DNA of 64,000 nt from Diphasiastrum complanatum (taxonomy: Eukaryota > Streptophyta > Lycopodiopsida > Lycopodiales > Lycopodiaceae), in the NCBI GenBank assembly GCA_029204225.1, contig CM055094.1, positions 26,238,541 through 26,302,540 of the forward strand. Reading direction: 5' to 3'. The first letter of the stretch is position 1. Each line of letters begins with the position of its first letter. Shown here piece by piece: positions 22,206 to 34,240 of the stretch. The notes under the pieces were generated by a model, which had not been told where the DNA came from, made no database searches, and saw only the letters and a list, made by a program, of their open reading frames with translations. The position numbers were made by a program, and so were the translations under genes.

Positions 22206-23129
22206 AACTTGATCTGGAAAATCAGAACCTAAAAATAAAACTGGCAAAGATTCACTCGGCAAAGGTTCAACAGTGCTATTTTTGAAAAAAAAAAACTCTT
22301 TAATAAGGTTTTTTGGACAAATTCATAGAAATAACCATTGCCGAACTCTCAGACTCAGAATCTGACATTGAAAAATCTAGGGTAGAACTGGCGAAGGTTT
22401 CTGGCATACAAAAACATAGTTTTCTATGATTTGGATTGAATGTTCATCAAACTCAAAAATAGTAATTTTTTGGAAACTTGGCGAAGGTTCTGGCTAAGAA
22501 TCAAGAGTAATACCGGAATTTTTGCAGAAAAGAGATTTTTTTGACAACAATATGACAACTGATCCTTTGAGAAACCTTCTATTTTTTATATTATTTTTCC
22601 TCGACCTGGTAGTAGATAGATCTGAATCACACCTATGCACAATGAATCAGACAAAGGTTCTTTTTCTGTATTTTTAGGGTTTTGATGATTTTTTGGTGTT
22701 TTTTAATGGTTTTTTAGATGTTTCTGAAAATCTGTTGGAAAGGATTGTTGGACCTTCAAACTGAAGGTTTTGTGATCAAAATTGAAAGTGCCTGCAACTC
22801 GACGAACGGTTTCTAAAAGAGGACAAAAAGTTATCAGCTCTAATGACAATTTTGTCTCCTTTTGACCAAAATCTGACAAATTTAACCGATTTTTGTTTGT
22901 TTTTTCTGATATCTCAGATCCAAATGGATCTAAAGGTTGGTGATCTGAATAGCTTTCCCTGTTCAACAATTAGATTAGATTTCAAACAAACAAATCCACT
23001 CAAATCAAGCAAAATTACTCCCAAACTAACCCTAAATACAGATTTTAACACTATTCATGCCACGACAAGATGCCTAATGCAAGCTAACCATCCAACAAAC
23101 ATGCTGCAAACTTAAAAATTGGTGTAGCT
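22206..23129 (-). mobile_element. Leader region of a tRNA-Asp-primed element
   Basis: By position this is the internal leader of the minus-strand element whose LTR and primer site lie at 23130-23750. No gag domain is readable. On the plus strand the phrase GGCGAAGGTT or GGCAAAGGTT recurs at least four times between 22250 and 22490, a degenerate internal repeat. The rest is AT-rich with chance frames. Confidence 0.45.
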
Positions 23130-23750
23130 CCCCGGCAACGGCGCTAAAATTGTAGTGGGTTTCTTTCCTTGTCTATCCTCAACCCAAGATCTAATCAGTC
23201 TAGCCTCGAGGAGATGAAGTTAGTTGTCTTGCATAGATTCGTTCCATGAGAGCGATAGCATAGTTCAGATTTGAGCATGAATAAAAGATCCACATATAAC
23301 TCTAACATCCATTAACCCTAAGCATTAGCACTACATTCATTAACACTAATTCCACAATGAAGATAGCTTACTCTCTCTCTTCCACAATGAAGATAGCTTA
23401 CTCTTTTTCTCTCTCTCTCCTTCTCTCTCATAAAAGTCTTAAAACATGCAATCCCAATAACAATCAGATCCAACAATTAGCAAATACAATAAAAAGCATA
23501 AGAAATGGAGGAAAAGTGATAGAGAGCAAAGACATTCATAAATCTATTTCACAAGAGAACCAATCCGCTTTATTGAAATGAAGATATATACATGTGTAGG
23601 AAAGTCGAGTTGGTCCCTTTTTATAGTAGAGAGGAGGACCCTAGCCTTTGAATCCTATTGGTCCATTTTTGTCCCTAATTATTCAAATTTAAAAAAGAGT
23701 GGGAACCATCCAAATTGGAGGGAAACCCAACTTTATTCACTAACTTGACA
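23130..23750 (-). mobile_element. LTR with tRNA-Asp primer-binding site
   Basis: The minus strand of 23130-23146 reads AGCGCCGTTGCCGGGGA, complementary to the 3' end of tRNA-Asp except for one base; this primer is used by Athila/Tat-like gypsy elements. The LTR lies at 23151 rightwards. It ends on the minus strand with CCCACTACA and probably starts with TGTCAAGTTAGTG at 23750 (about 600 bp), though a start up to 23830 is possible. CT-rich runs at 23370-23430 lie inside it. Confidence 0.65.
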
Positions 23751-23835
23751 TTTACGTCTCGCGACATTAAAAGTCCCGCAAAAAGGCCTAAAGTCCTTTT
23801 ATTGACTTTCTAATTAATTAAATAACTATGTGATC

Positions 23836-25861
23836 ATCGGGCTCTTAATGGCTTGTTGGATGATCATGCTAATTTGGTGCAAAGTTTTGCTATTAAAAAG
23901 ACATTGCCAAGTATGGGGTATTTGCAAGAGGTCTTGGTAAGCAAGAGGAGTGTTACGGTCATGTTCAGCTAAGGACATGGAATAGTCCTAATATGGTAGG
24001 TCGGCTCTCTAGTGTTCGAGATTATTGGTCATGCCTAGATTTTATTCCACGTCGAGGCCTGTTGGTGACTAATGACCTTGAAAGGACCCAGACACTGTAA
24101 TCGAGACATATGGAGTAGTGCATGTACGTGTGACTGATATAGGCAGGAGGTATGCATGAAGAGTTGTGATCTATTTATAGTTGACCTGCATGGGGATTGC
24201 ATGGATTCATATTGAGGTAGTGATTATTTCGTCGATGACTTTCGTCTAGGTTACCTGTCGAACTCTTCTCCTCTTGCTATCATATGGCATGGCTTGGGGG
24301 CTAGATCCAGGAGGTATCTCCAGGAGGGATCTAGGTTCGGTTGGGTGGTTTTGCTCCACAGTCTCTCTTGTGTTTTCCTATCCCCATCTTAGGGATTTTC
24401 CCTAGTGGTCTTTACAAGAAGGATAATCTTCTACATCTCACGTTGGAGAGGAGGAAGCTATGTTCTCAAAAGGCAAGTTCAAGGAAAAAGACAAAAGCAA
24501 ATGGTCAAAACGGAAAGGTCAATGTGAATCTTCTACTTTTGTTAGCAAGAAGAAAGATAGATCCAAGCTAAAATATTTCTATTTTGGTGTCAAAGGACAT
24601 CTTTCTAGTGATTGCATCAAGAAGAAGAAAGATCAATGTGAGAAGCAAACCAATCTACTCTTGATGAAGATGGTATTGATGAACAACTTTCAAATGATGC
24701 TTTTGTTATGTCATCTTGCTTGTTGGCTAATCATGGAGATATTGATCCTTGGTGGATTGATCACATATGACATATCATGGGTAGTATTATTCATCATTGA
24801 TGGCATTTAAAGGTGACAAGAAGGTGGTCTACAAGCCAATGATGGTGAGTGTGCAATCAAAGGAATTGGCACAATTCCTAGTTCCCTCTCTACTAATAGA
24901 AATGTGAATTTGAAGGATGTTTTGTTCATTCCATCAATCACTAAGAATTTTCTTAGTGTGAGAGTCAAATGCTTGACAAGGGATTCAAAGTGGAGATTGT
25001 TGGTGATGCTTGTTTGATCAAGAAGGAGGATGAATTGATTACAAAAGAAAAGAGACAGAGTAAATTGTTCAAACTTGATGCTTGTGTTGTTGCTAACCAA
25101 GTTGGATGTATGGAAAATGAGCATTTGTCAATGCAAGAGGTATGACACAATAGATTGGGGCATCTCAACTACAAGTCATTGGAGGTGATGACAAAGAGGC
25201 AAGTTGTTTTAGGTCTTCCCAAATATCTAACTAGCATGAATCACGTTTGTGAGCAATGTGCTTTATCAAAGTCACATAGATTACCTTGCAAGAGATCTAC
25301 ATCAAGATCAAGTAAGTCTTTTTAACTTGTGCATTTGGATAATCATGGCATTATTACAATTAGAAATGGAGGTGCTAAGATGTATGCAATTTTTATTGAT
25401 GATTTTAGTAGATTTTGTTGGTGGTATCTACAAAAGAGCAAATATGAGGTGTTTGATGTCTTTGTCAAGTTCAAGATTGCGAGGGAGGTCCAATTTTCTA
25501 TCAAGATCAAGTGCTTGAGGAGTGATAATGGTGGTGAGTACATTTCTACCAAGTTCAAAGCATTTTGTGATGCAAATGGAATAAAGAGGGAGTACAAGCC
25601 CAAGGACGCCACAACAAAATGTAGTGGCCGAGAGGAAAAATATAACCTTATGTGAAGGAGCCAAAGCCATGACGTTAGGTGCAAATCTTCCTAAATCCTG
25701 TTGGGATCAAGCTTTGTTGTGTGCCAATTTTCTATACAATAGATGGCCGAGTGTGGTATTGGATGGAAAAACCCCTATTGAACTGGTCAATCATATTCAA
25801 AAGCGATATCAGGTCAACTGTTGACTTTGATCGGATAAAACTTTGACTACCACAATGTAAG
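23836..25861 (+). pseudogene. Copia gag-PR-IN fragment, split by a solo LTR
   Basis: Gag is recognisable at 23840-23950 (LLDDHANLVQSFAIKK), is cut by a solo LTR, and resumes at 24417 with a basic stretch and a degraded zinc knuckle (FYFGVKGHLSSDC). The protease site is decayed (DPWWIDH where DSGA is expected). Pre-integrase follows at about 25140 (HNRLGHLNYKSLEV), then integrase (FIDDFSRFCWWYL, SDNGGEYISTKFKAFC), with multiple frameshifts and stops. Homology ends at about 25800-25860, where a chromovirus LTR is inserted. It is related to the copia at 30160-34905. RT and RNase H are absent here. Confidence 0.8.
23951..24416 (+). mobile_element. Solo LTR (466 bp) inside copia gag
   Basis: It begins TGTTACGGTCATG and ends GGTCTTTACA. 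It is flanked by AGGAG and AGAAG, a near-perfect 5-bp target duplication. The reverse complement of 27930-28409 is clearly the same family (shared GGAATAGTCCTAATATGGTAG and GGCATGGCTTGGGGGCTAGA). With no internal sequence beside it, it is a product of LTR-LTR recombination. Confidence 0.82.
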
Positions 25862-26344
25862 TGTTATGTCCATGTCCAGTATGTGGGATTCGGAATAATT
25901 CCTGACATGGATAGCCAGTTACTCCAGTGTATAAGGTTATTAGTTATGCCTTGTCATTCTGGGCTTGGCCAGTAATGTAAATGATAATCTATAAGGGCCC
26001 AGACCTATAATTGGACATAGGAGCACTTGCATGGTGTTTGACTGCTATAATGCAAGAATAGGAGGTCAATAGCTTATATATGGGTTGCATGGGATCCTAA
26101 GAGAATATTATATCCTCAAGGGAGATTATATATATTATGGAAACTCGCCCATCTCTCCATTGGATTGTCTGATCCATGAAGCCAGGATCCCCTCCTCTCT
26201 TGAATTCATTCACCATGGCTTGGGAGTGAAGTGGTTAGGGTATTGACTAGCCATTTCCAGTTGGTTGGGTGGTTTTGCGCCATAGGTGTCCTTTTGGTTG
26301 CATGCAACAAGATCTAGTCGGATCTTCACTTGGTGATCCTTACA
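25862..26344 (+). mobile_element. 5' LTR of chromovirus family X
   Basis: TGTTATGTCCATGTCCAG to GATCCTTACA, 483 bp, followed by the primer-binding site TGGTATCAGA at 26346. Other family copies are at 29402 and 53178. It lies inside the copia integrase fragment. Confidence 0.85.
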
Positions 26345-27929
26345 GTGGTATCAGAACAAGGCTTTGCATCAATCAGAAGGTGGAGTTGCTTTTTGCTTTT
26401 TCCTAGCTTTTTGGTATTTCCTCCTTTCTTTTTACTTTAGGTGGTGTAATTGACCTCCAAGTAAGTGAAATCTCTCATTTTGGTTTGCTTTCAGCCTAAT
26501 GATCATTATTATGGAGATTTTTCATAGAAAATGATGGAGATTTATGGATTTTTTATAGTTTTTTGTGGTTTTTGAGCTAGTATTCCATGTTTTTGCTTGA
26601 AATTCATCAAAGCTATTGTGCATGAATGTTTTTCAGAATTGTACTTGCTATTTCCAAGTCATTATGATTGATTCAAATGATTTCATGTCATGGTTATGGT
26701 CAAAGATAGTGATTTTTGGTTAGAATCTAGTGATTTTGGTTAGAAATGGGCTATATGAACCATGATTGATTGAAATAAGAACTTTTGGTGCTTGGATGTA
26801 ATTTATTTATAGGGATTTGGATTTGATTGCACTTAATTATGGATTTGATCCACAAAAAATGGTCAAAAGTTATGTTCTGATTGCATGCATGCATGTGGAA
26901 CTGTAAAGTGCTTTTCCAGTGTTGAAAATGTTTGGATGAACTTGTATGGATACAATGTGGTACAATAGGTTGATCAGAGTAATTTCATTCTTGAATACAA
27001 TTTCATGAAACACAAGTCGAAAATCAAATTTCTTGGTTTCTAGACAATTTACGTAAAAAAATTTGATTTTTTAGAAATCAAGACATGTAATGTCTGATGC
27101 ATGCTAGATGTTTCAAAATCCTTTTGGAATGTGATGGTGACTGTGGAACTGCCAAATCGATGTTATAAATCAATTTTCACAGTTTTGGTCCATATTGAAC
27201 GGAATTTAAAAATCTCAGTTACGTAAAATTTTGAAAGAAACGTGGATGTTTTGGATTTGTTCAAATTCATTGATTATTGATCAAACAAAAATTGCTTATA
27301 AAGTAAATGGCCTTACTGAGTTAATATCAGTCAGTTTTATAAGGTCACTGTACCTCTCACTTTTAGTTGAAGATTTTGAGAATTTGTCAACTAATAAGGG
27401 GCATTTCTTGTTTTATGGCCCATCTATTATCTCTATTTGATAGGTTGATTATTGAGATGTAATATTTCTATCACTCGAGATAAGATATTTTATGATTTTG
27501 GAGAAAGTCTTGTTTGTAATAGTATTGGATACTTATAATTGACTTTTCGGATTTTTGATATCTTATATGTTGTCTCCTGAGAACTTTTTTATAAAAATTA
27601 TGGAATTTCTTTTAAAAAGGGCGAGTAGAAAAGATAAGAATAAGACTTTTGATGAATCAACTAATTTCCTAGATTTTTTTTGAGGAATCCAGTATGTGTG
27701 CAAAGGTTGAACTATCCAGTTGAATTAGATGAACTCTCTATGGATTGTTTTGAATAATCTAGAACTAGAGGAGTTTTATGAGCTGTGAGATATTCATGAA
27801 CATGGATAATGGTGGTAAAGATTAAATTAAGATTTCATTGATCGGTTTTGCCAAGTACCATTTTGTTATGGATTGGATCAGGTGGAATAAAGATTTAATC
27901 TTAACCTTATGTCCAAATATGTCTGTACA
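26345..27929 (+). mobile_element. Family X primer site and long leader
   Basis: The tRNA-Met primer-binding site (26346-26358) is followed by about 1.6 kb of AT-rich leader. I found no gag, protease or RT. A 69-codon frame at 27231-27440 looks like chance. The element has lost almost all of its coding region. Confidence 0.6.
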
Positions 27930-28995
27930 TGTAAAGACCCAAAGGGATTACCCCTAAGACGAGGATAGGATAACACAATAAGAAAGACTATGGAGCCAAA
28001 CTGCCCAATCAAACCTAGATCAAAAACCTGGATCTAGCCCCCAAGCCATGCCATGTGAAGCAAGAGGAGAAGAGAAAAAGTTGTAACCTAAACCCAATAT
28101 GTCGTCGGGAGAATCCCTACCTCATTATATAGAGAGTAGAGTCATGTGCATGTAACTATGCAGCCCCCATGCAAGTCAACTATAAATAGACCACATCTCT
28201 TCATGTAGTCCTCCTGCTTATATTCGTCACACGTACATGCAATACTCCATATGTCTCAATTAGAGTGTCTAGGTCCTCTCAAGGTTATTAGTCACAAACT
28301 GGCCTTGACATGGAATTAAATCATGGCGTGACCAATAATCTTGAACACTGGAGGGCCGATCTACCATATTAGGACTATTCCAGGTCCTTAATCGAATATG
28401 GCCATAACATTCTCCCCTCCTTAAACTGCTTCTATCCTTAGAAGCTCCTCAAATTAGGAAAGAATTATAGGAACAGTTCCTTTAACTTTCAATATTAAGC
28501 GAGAAAATCATTATCCTTAGTTTGACTTTCATATCAAACAAGTACTTAAAAATAAACCTATTTTCAATCGTTAATCTCTGTTATGGAGTACAACTCAAGT
28601 TTGAAAAGTACACTAAGCGATAAATTTCTCAACTGGGTTACACTCACTACAAGCTAGTAACGTCACCTTCATGTAAAACGCTTAAATGAACCACTGAGTG
28701 AGATATTCCCTAACTTAGGAGATTAAAGTGAAAAAAAAAATAACAATAAAAATTATAGTTTGAGATTATACACAAACTTTGGCAGACAATTCATGAAAAC
28801 TTCCAAGTACAACTATCCTTAGAATCCAATTCTAAGATATGATAATTCATTCAACTAGAATCTCCAGGAGAATCATTAAGATATAGAATGATTAAATCTC
28901 AACTATGAGTATGTCAGATACTCTCATGAGCTAGTTAGCTATGTTTCTAACATCATATGCAAGAAAAAATAACAATCATTCATCTTAACAAATTT
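27930..28995 (-). mobile_element. 3' end and LTR of chromovirus family Y
   Basis: The LTR spans 27930-28409 (minus: TGTTATGGCC to GTCTTTACA, 480 bp). On the minus strand it is preceded by the polypurine tract AAGGAGGGGAGAA at 28422-28410, so it is a 3' LTR. The adjoining about 570 bp are the non-coding 3' region; they share phrases (GTGACGTTACTAG, ACTAAGGATAATGATTTTC) with family X at 29031 and 52930. The 5' part of the element is missing. It lies in opposite orientation within the family X element. Confidence 0.75.
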
Positions 28996-29030
28996 GTCTG
29001 TCCCCTATGATATCTAGAGATCCAATCAAA

Positions 29031-29401
29031 GTCAGACTAAGGATAATGATTTTCATGGTAAATGTGAAAGTTAAAAGACTGATTTGTTAGTTATTGAACT
29101 TGATCTTCAGGATTACTCGATTGCTCATCCAGTGTATCATGTAAACTTAGTTTATATGATGATGATAGTTGGATTAGATTTTACCCATTTGGAAGACTTA
29201 TCGCTCAATGTAACTATAGAACTTGGAAGAGTACTTAGAATCAGAAATAAACAATTGAGAAATCATTCTATCTCTGAGTGCTTGATTAGGTTGGTTGGTC
29301 AGATTGAGGATAACGATTCGTGGGAAAGAGTTAAAAGCATACAAAGTGGATCTTCCCTAGTTTGTTTTTCTGAGGACAGAACATGTTTAAGGGAGGAAAA
29401 A
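29031..29401 (+). pseudogene. Family X integrase tail/chromodomain remnant
   Basis: The frame from 29084 contains HPVYHVNL, typical of the integrase C-terminus of gypsy elements, then RVLRIRNKQLRNHSISECLI followed by RLVGQIEDNDSWE, which matches the chromodomain pattern (QLRN-SI-EYLVKW--...-TWE) with decay. A polypurine tract (AAGGGAGGAAAAA) ends at 29401, directly before the LTR. The 3'-UTR-like phrase at 29031-29078 lies upstream of the chromodomain instead of after it, so the region is rearranged. Confidence 0.65.
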
Positions 29402-29695
29402 TGTTACGTCCATGTCCATTACGTGGGATTCAGAATAATTTCTAACATGGATAGTCAGTTACTCCAGTGTATGAGGTTATTAGTTATGCCTTGTCATTCC
29501 GAGCTTGGCCAATAATGTAATTAATAATCTTATGAGGGCCTAGACCTATAATTGGAGATAGGAGCACTTGCATGGTGTTTGAGTGCTATGATGCAAGAAT
29601 AAGAGGTCAAAAGCTTATATTTGGATTACATGAGATCCTAAGAGGAATATTCTCTCCTCAAGAGAGATTATATATACTATGGAAATTCACCCATG
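29402..29695 (+). mobile_element. Truncated 3' LTR of family X
   Basis: TGTTACGTCCATGTCCATTA matches the LTR at 25862 for about 290 bp up to TATGGAAATTCACCCATG, then homology stops. No target duplication can be scored. Confidence 0.8.
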
Positions 29696-30159
29696 TAGTA
29701 GAATACCATCCACTAGATTAATTAAATTCTCCACAAGTAAAACAACTTACCTGGTGATAATGTCTATGAGATCCATAGGCTCTCAATAAAACATTGGAGT
29801 AAAGATATCAAGATTTTCAAAACATTGATTTGAATTCATAACTCATATAATAGATCAAGAATTAATTGCCACACTTAAGAATCATCACAATTTCTTATAA
29901 TCCTCTGATAATAATTAAGTGTCTATTTATGATTCATCAATCATAATTATTTAGATCCTTATGATTAATCAATTATAACTCTTTGGAATCCAAAACCATA
30001 CTTAATCATTCAAGGATACTGCAGTATATGTCCAACATAACTCATAATACAATAAGAATCATTTTCAAATCTTTCCCACCACGCAGGGTTTTTATATTGA
30101 CATAATTACTCTATTTTTTCATGAAAATAACTTTATTGTTAACATAATCACGTGAAAAA
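29696..30159. other. Short AT-rich spacer between elements
   Basis: About 460 bp with no coding frame or recognised repeat, lying between the truncated family X LTR and the next copia LTR. Confidence 0.4.
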
Positions 30160-30806
30160 TGTGAAAGAATCAACTAGTTTGATTATATTTGCTATATTTT
30201 CATATTTGGCAAATTGAGACCAACTTTGTTTTAGACTTAGAGTTTGACTTTTCAAAGTTCATTAGTCTTAATTTCATTTGAATAAACACTTTTTGAAAGT
30301 GTGGGAAAGTTAGAAGTCGAGTTTGAGTAGATTCAAATTTGAATGTTAGGTACTTTGAATATAGACCCAAAAATAGTAGGGTTAGCATTTTGGTGGGAAA
30401 TACAAGTGGCCCAATAGGGTTTGGACCTGTTATAAAAGAATGTAACTCATGGAGAGACATATCTTCTCTCTTCTCTATCTCATTTCATGCTTATACATGC
30501 TTCTCTTGGGTTCTACTATCCATTGGTGCACTATACTTGTGTTTGCATGCAATTCTATGTGTAGAATGATCTATATTTGTTATTTTTGGATCCACACGTG
30601 TGCAATATAGTAGCTTTCTGGTTTTGTACGGATAGAAACAATACTTTATCTTTTGATTCATGTTTCATCAAGTTCTATTAGAGTTTGCATCTCATTTTGT
30701 GTGTCGATGCTGATTTTTCTACATTGGTGAGATTGGTAGAGTGCCTTCTTTGGTAGCCCAAGATTTTTTTGTGGATTGGATCATCAATGATCTGAAATCC
30801 TTCACA
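30160..30806 (+). mobile_element. 5' LTR of copia element C (647 bp)
   Basis: TGTGAAAGAATCAACTAG to AAATCCTTCACA, followed at once by TGATATCAGAGC (30807-30818), a variant tRNA-Met primer-binding site. The motif CCACACGTGTG lies inside. By eye it differs from the 3' copy by several percent, so the insertion is old. Confidence 0.85.
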
Positions 30807-30818
30807 TGATATCAGAGC

Positions 30819-31980
30819 TTGTGTTTCAGGTTATGAAGGAGGAAATCATATCTATCAATGATTTGGTGAAGATAATGCTAGAGAGGATTCTACACTAAAA
30901 TCGAGTTTTTTGCGTTTGTAGATTGGATCTTTTGTAGATCAAAACCCTATATAGGTTCACAAACTTGATCAATTTCAATTTTTTATTTCACATACTGGAT
31001 TTGGCCAATTTTTGGATCATTGGATCAGCCTAAGTGGTTGCTAATAGATTGCATATCAAATTTTCAGCATTTGCATGTAGATTTGGAATAGTCAATTTTT
31101 TGTGATTTTGTCAAACCCTAATTTTGATTGGATCACTAGATAGTGAGATTGCTGGACTTCATTTGAGTGTGTTTCAATCTTAGAAAGTGGCAAAAGTAAT
31201 GAGATTGAGGATAGATCATAGGTTGATCAAGATTCCATGATTATATGTGATGATTTGCTTGGTATAAGTGCTAGAAGAGAATTTTTGAGATAGTTTCAAA
31301 TCTTTGTGATTTCTTTTGAAAATTTTTGTTGTTGTTCAAAGGAGTGCTTTGTGCATTGAAACTGGTTGAAAAAAAAGATCAGGTCATTGCTACATGGCAA
31401 CCTCAAGTGGAATCATGTTGGAAGCCAATGATAGGTTTACATGAAGTAACTATTCATTGTGGAAAGTGAGGATGGAGTCACTTCTTGAGAGTTTTGGATA
31501 TTGTTGTAGGTTTGGAAGTTAGACCAGCAACACAACCAGATCAAATGAGGTATGATAAGAGGGCCAAAAGGGCTTTGCACATTATCAAGATGAATGTTAC
31601 CAATGAGCTTCTCAAGAAAGTTGGTAAGTGTACTTCATCTAAGGATGCTTGGGATTCATTGAAGAAGCTTTATGAATCCAAGGCTTCAAGCAAGAGGTAG
31701 ATCTACATCAACACTTCAAGAGGAGGCTATGTTCACAAAGGGAAAATTCAAGGGAAAAATCAAAAGTAAGTGGTCTAAAGGGCAAGACCAAGTGGATGCT
31801 TCTTCAAATGGCAAAAAGAAGAATAGATCAAAGCTCGAGTGCTTCTATTGTGGCATCAAAGGTGACACTTTGAAATTGATTGCTACAAGAAGAAGAGAGA
31901 TCAAGGAGACAAGCAAGGTAATCTTACTCTTGATGAGGATGGTTTGGATGTTCAAGATGCAAATGATGATGCTTTTGTGA
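30819..31980 (+). pseudogene. Copia C leader and broken gag
   Basis: A leader of about 570 bp precedes ATG 31394. Gag is recognisable (NYSLWKVRMESLLES; RALHIIKMNVTNELLKKVG; SSKDAWDSLKKLYESKA) but has an early TGA and a frameshift near 31480. Its middle is deleted, so that residues ending KASSKR (31699) are followed almost directly by the basic zinc-knuckle region (LECFYCGIKGDTLKL) in another frame. The knuckle has lost its later Cys/His spacing. Not functional. Confidence 0.82.
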
Positions 31981-33530
31981 TGTCTTCACGTATGCTTGCT
32001 AATGATGGAGATCTAGATCCTTGGTGGATTGATAGTGGAGCAAGTTCACACATGACTTTTCACAAAGAGTGTTTCACTTCTTTGTTGGCATATGGAGATG
32101 ATAAAAGAGTGATCTACACGGCCAATGATGGTGAGTGTGCAAAAGGGATTGGCACAATTCCTATTTCTCTCTCTACAAATAGGAATGCTCATTTGGAGGA
32201 TGTCTTGTTTATTCCATCTATTACCAAGAATTTTCTTAGTGTGAGTCAAATGCTAAGTAAAGACCTCAAGGTTGAGTTTGATGGAGATGCTTGTATGATC
32301 AAAAGGAAGGATGTCTTGATTGGAAAAGGTAAAAGACAAGGGAAGTTGTTCAAACTAGATGCTTGTGTTATTGCTAACCAAGTTGGATGTGTTGCAAGGA
32401 AGCAAATACCTATTTAAGAGGTTTGGCATAAAAGGATGGGACACCTCAACTTCAAGTCATTGGAGGTAATGGCTAGAAAGAAGGTTGTGATAGGTCCTCC
32501 AAGTTTCTTAAGTGGCATCAAACATGTTTGTGAGTCTTGTGCTTTGTCTAAGTCAAATAGACTACCTTATACTAGATCTACATCTAGATCTACAAAGCCT
32601 TTTCAAATTGTACAATAGTGGAGCTGAGATGTATGTATCATTCATTGATGATTTTACTAGATTTTGTTGGATCTATCTACTAAAGATCAAGGATGAAGTG
32701 TATGATGTCTTTATCAAGCTCAAGAATGCAAGGGAGAACCAATTTTTTACAAGGATCAAGTGCTTAAGGAGTGACAATGGTGGTGAGTACATATCTACCA
32801 AGTTCAAGGCCTTTTGTGATGAGCAAGGGATCAAGAGGGAATATACCACATCAAGGACCCCACAACAAAATCGAGTGGCTGAAAGGAATAATAGGACTTT
32901 ATGTGAAAGTGCTAAAGCCACGAGGTTAAGTCCTAATCTTGATAAACCATTTTGGAATCAAGCTTTGTTGTGTGCCAATTTCTTGTGCAATAGCTGGCCG
33001 AGTGCTATTTTGGATGGAAGGACATCTTTTGAGATGCTATTCAAGAGGAGGTCAAGTGTCAACTTTCTAAGAACCTTTGGATGCACATGCTATGTCAACA
33101 TTACTCTTGATGATAGGACCAAGGAGGATCCATCTTCAAGAAGAGCTATTCTTGTTGGATGTAGGGAGGTGAGTAAAGCCTACAAGGTTTACATTCCTTC
33201 TACTAACAAAGTGATTATTGGTGGAGATGTCATCTTTGATGAGGAGAACATTCCAAAAGTGTTTTCAAGCATGATTGATAAAGGTGTGGATGGATCTAAT
33301 ATTGTTGATGTTGATTTGAAGGATCCTACTTTAGATGGTGATGATGATGGACCTTCATCAAGTCAAAAGCCAAGGAGAACATAAAGGGAAAGACAAGTAC
33401 CTTCAAGGCTCACATATGATGAAAACGGTAAGCAAGTAGTTTGTAGAAATTATGTTGCTTTCCTAACCTCTTTTGATGAACCTACAAGTATAGATGAAGC
33501 AAGAAAAGAAAAGGAGTGAATCCAAGCAAT
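31944..33530 (+). pseudogene. Copia C protease-integrase region
   Basis: The protease frame 31944-32417 holds DPWWIDSGASSHMTFHKE (catalytic DSGA intact) and ends at a TAA. Pre-integrase (KRMGHLNFKSLEVM, about 32430) and the integrase core follow: FIDDFTRFCWIYL, SDNGGEYISTKFKAFC and TPQQNRVAERNNRTL, in a frame to 33384. A region with NITLDDRTKEDPSS and YKVYIPSTNKVIIGGDV links towards RT. A further stop at 33382 and another near 33518 precede the point where homology ends. RT does not follow. Confidence 0.88.
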
Positions 33531-34240
33531 GGATCTTGAGTATCAAGCTCTTACGAAGAATGAAATATCTTTTGGTGAATCTTCTTGTGTAGATGATGCT
33601 ATGAAAGTAGAGGATATTTTCATGTTTTTACAGATAGTAATGGATATGGAAAACAGAGTTTATTCAATGACTTTGATGATCAAGAGGTTGATCTCAAAGG
33701 GCTTCAACAAGGCAAAAAGGAAGTTGGCAATTTGAAGCTAGTCAAGAGCATTAAAGGACAGTCAATTGGCAAAGATGTTATGGATCTATTTTTGTAGCTT
33801 GTTGAAGAATCAAGTAAGGTCAAAGGAGTAGCAAGGAAGTGCTGTTCAATTTTACTTTACTTGTTCTATCTCATTTCTGAGTATTTTCATGTAGATGTGC
33901 GCAAATTGTCAAAGATATGGTCAAACTAGCTACATTGGTGAGCATTGTTTTGACGTTGGATTGTACTAGAATTTTTGGCTAGTTTTGTTGATGGAAATGA
34001 AGATATTGGAGGTTTATTATATCACACATTCATGATCACTTCATCAAGGTATGATGGTATCTTATGGCAAGATGGAGATTGAGGCTCATTCATGAAGTGT
34101 CATGGTGGATACATGGCAACAAAGGACAAAGAAGGAGGAGACATGCAAGCAAATGTTGATCACTCACATTTATTGTTTGTTTGCTGTATTTTTATAGAGA
34201 GTTCAAAGTCAATAGCATGGAGGAATCATCTCATTTACAT
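33531..34240 (+). other. Unrecognised segment replacing RT in copia C
   Basis: Where about 1.5 kb of RT and RNase H should lie there are about 700 bp unlike copia. In one frame a peptide starts YGKQSLFNDFDDQEVDLKGL and runs, across a stop, into LVEESSKVKGVARKCCSILL. It is preceded by TTTTTACAG, which resembles a splice acceptor. It may be captured host sequence or simply noise; I do not recognise it. Confidence 0.35.

Noticed and set aside
24807-25124. 105-codon minus-strand frame
   Set aside because: Antisense of the copia protease and pre-integrase region.
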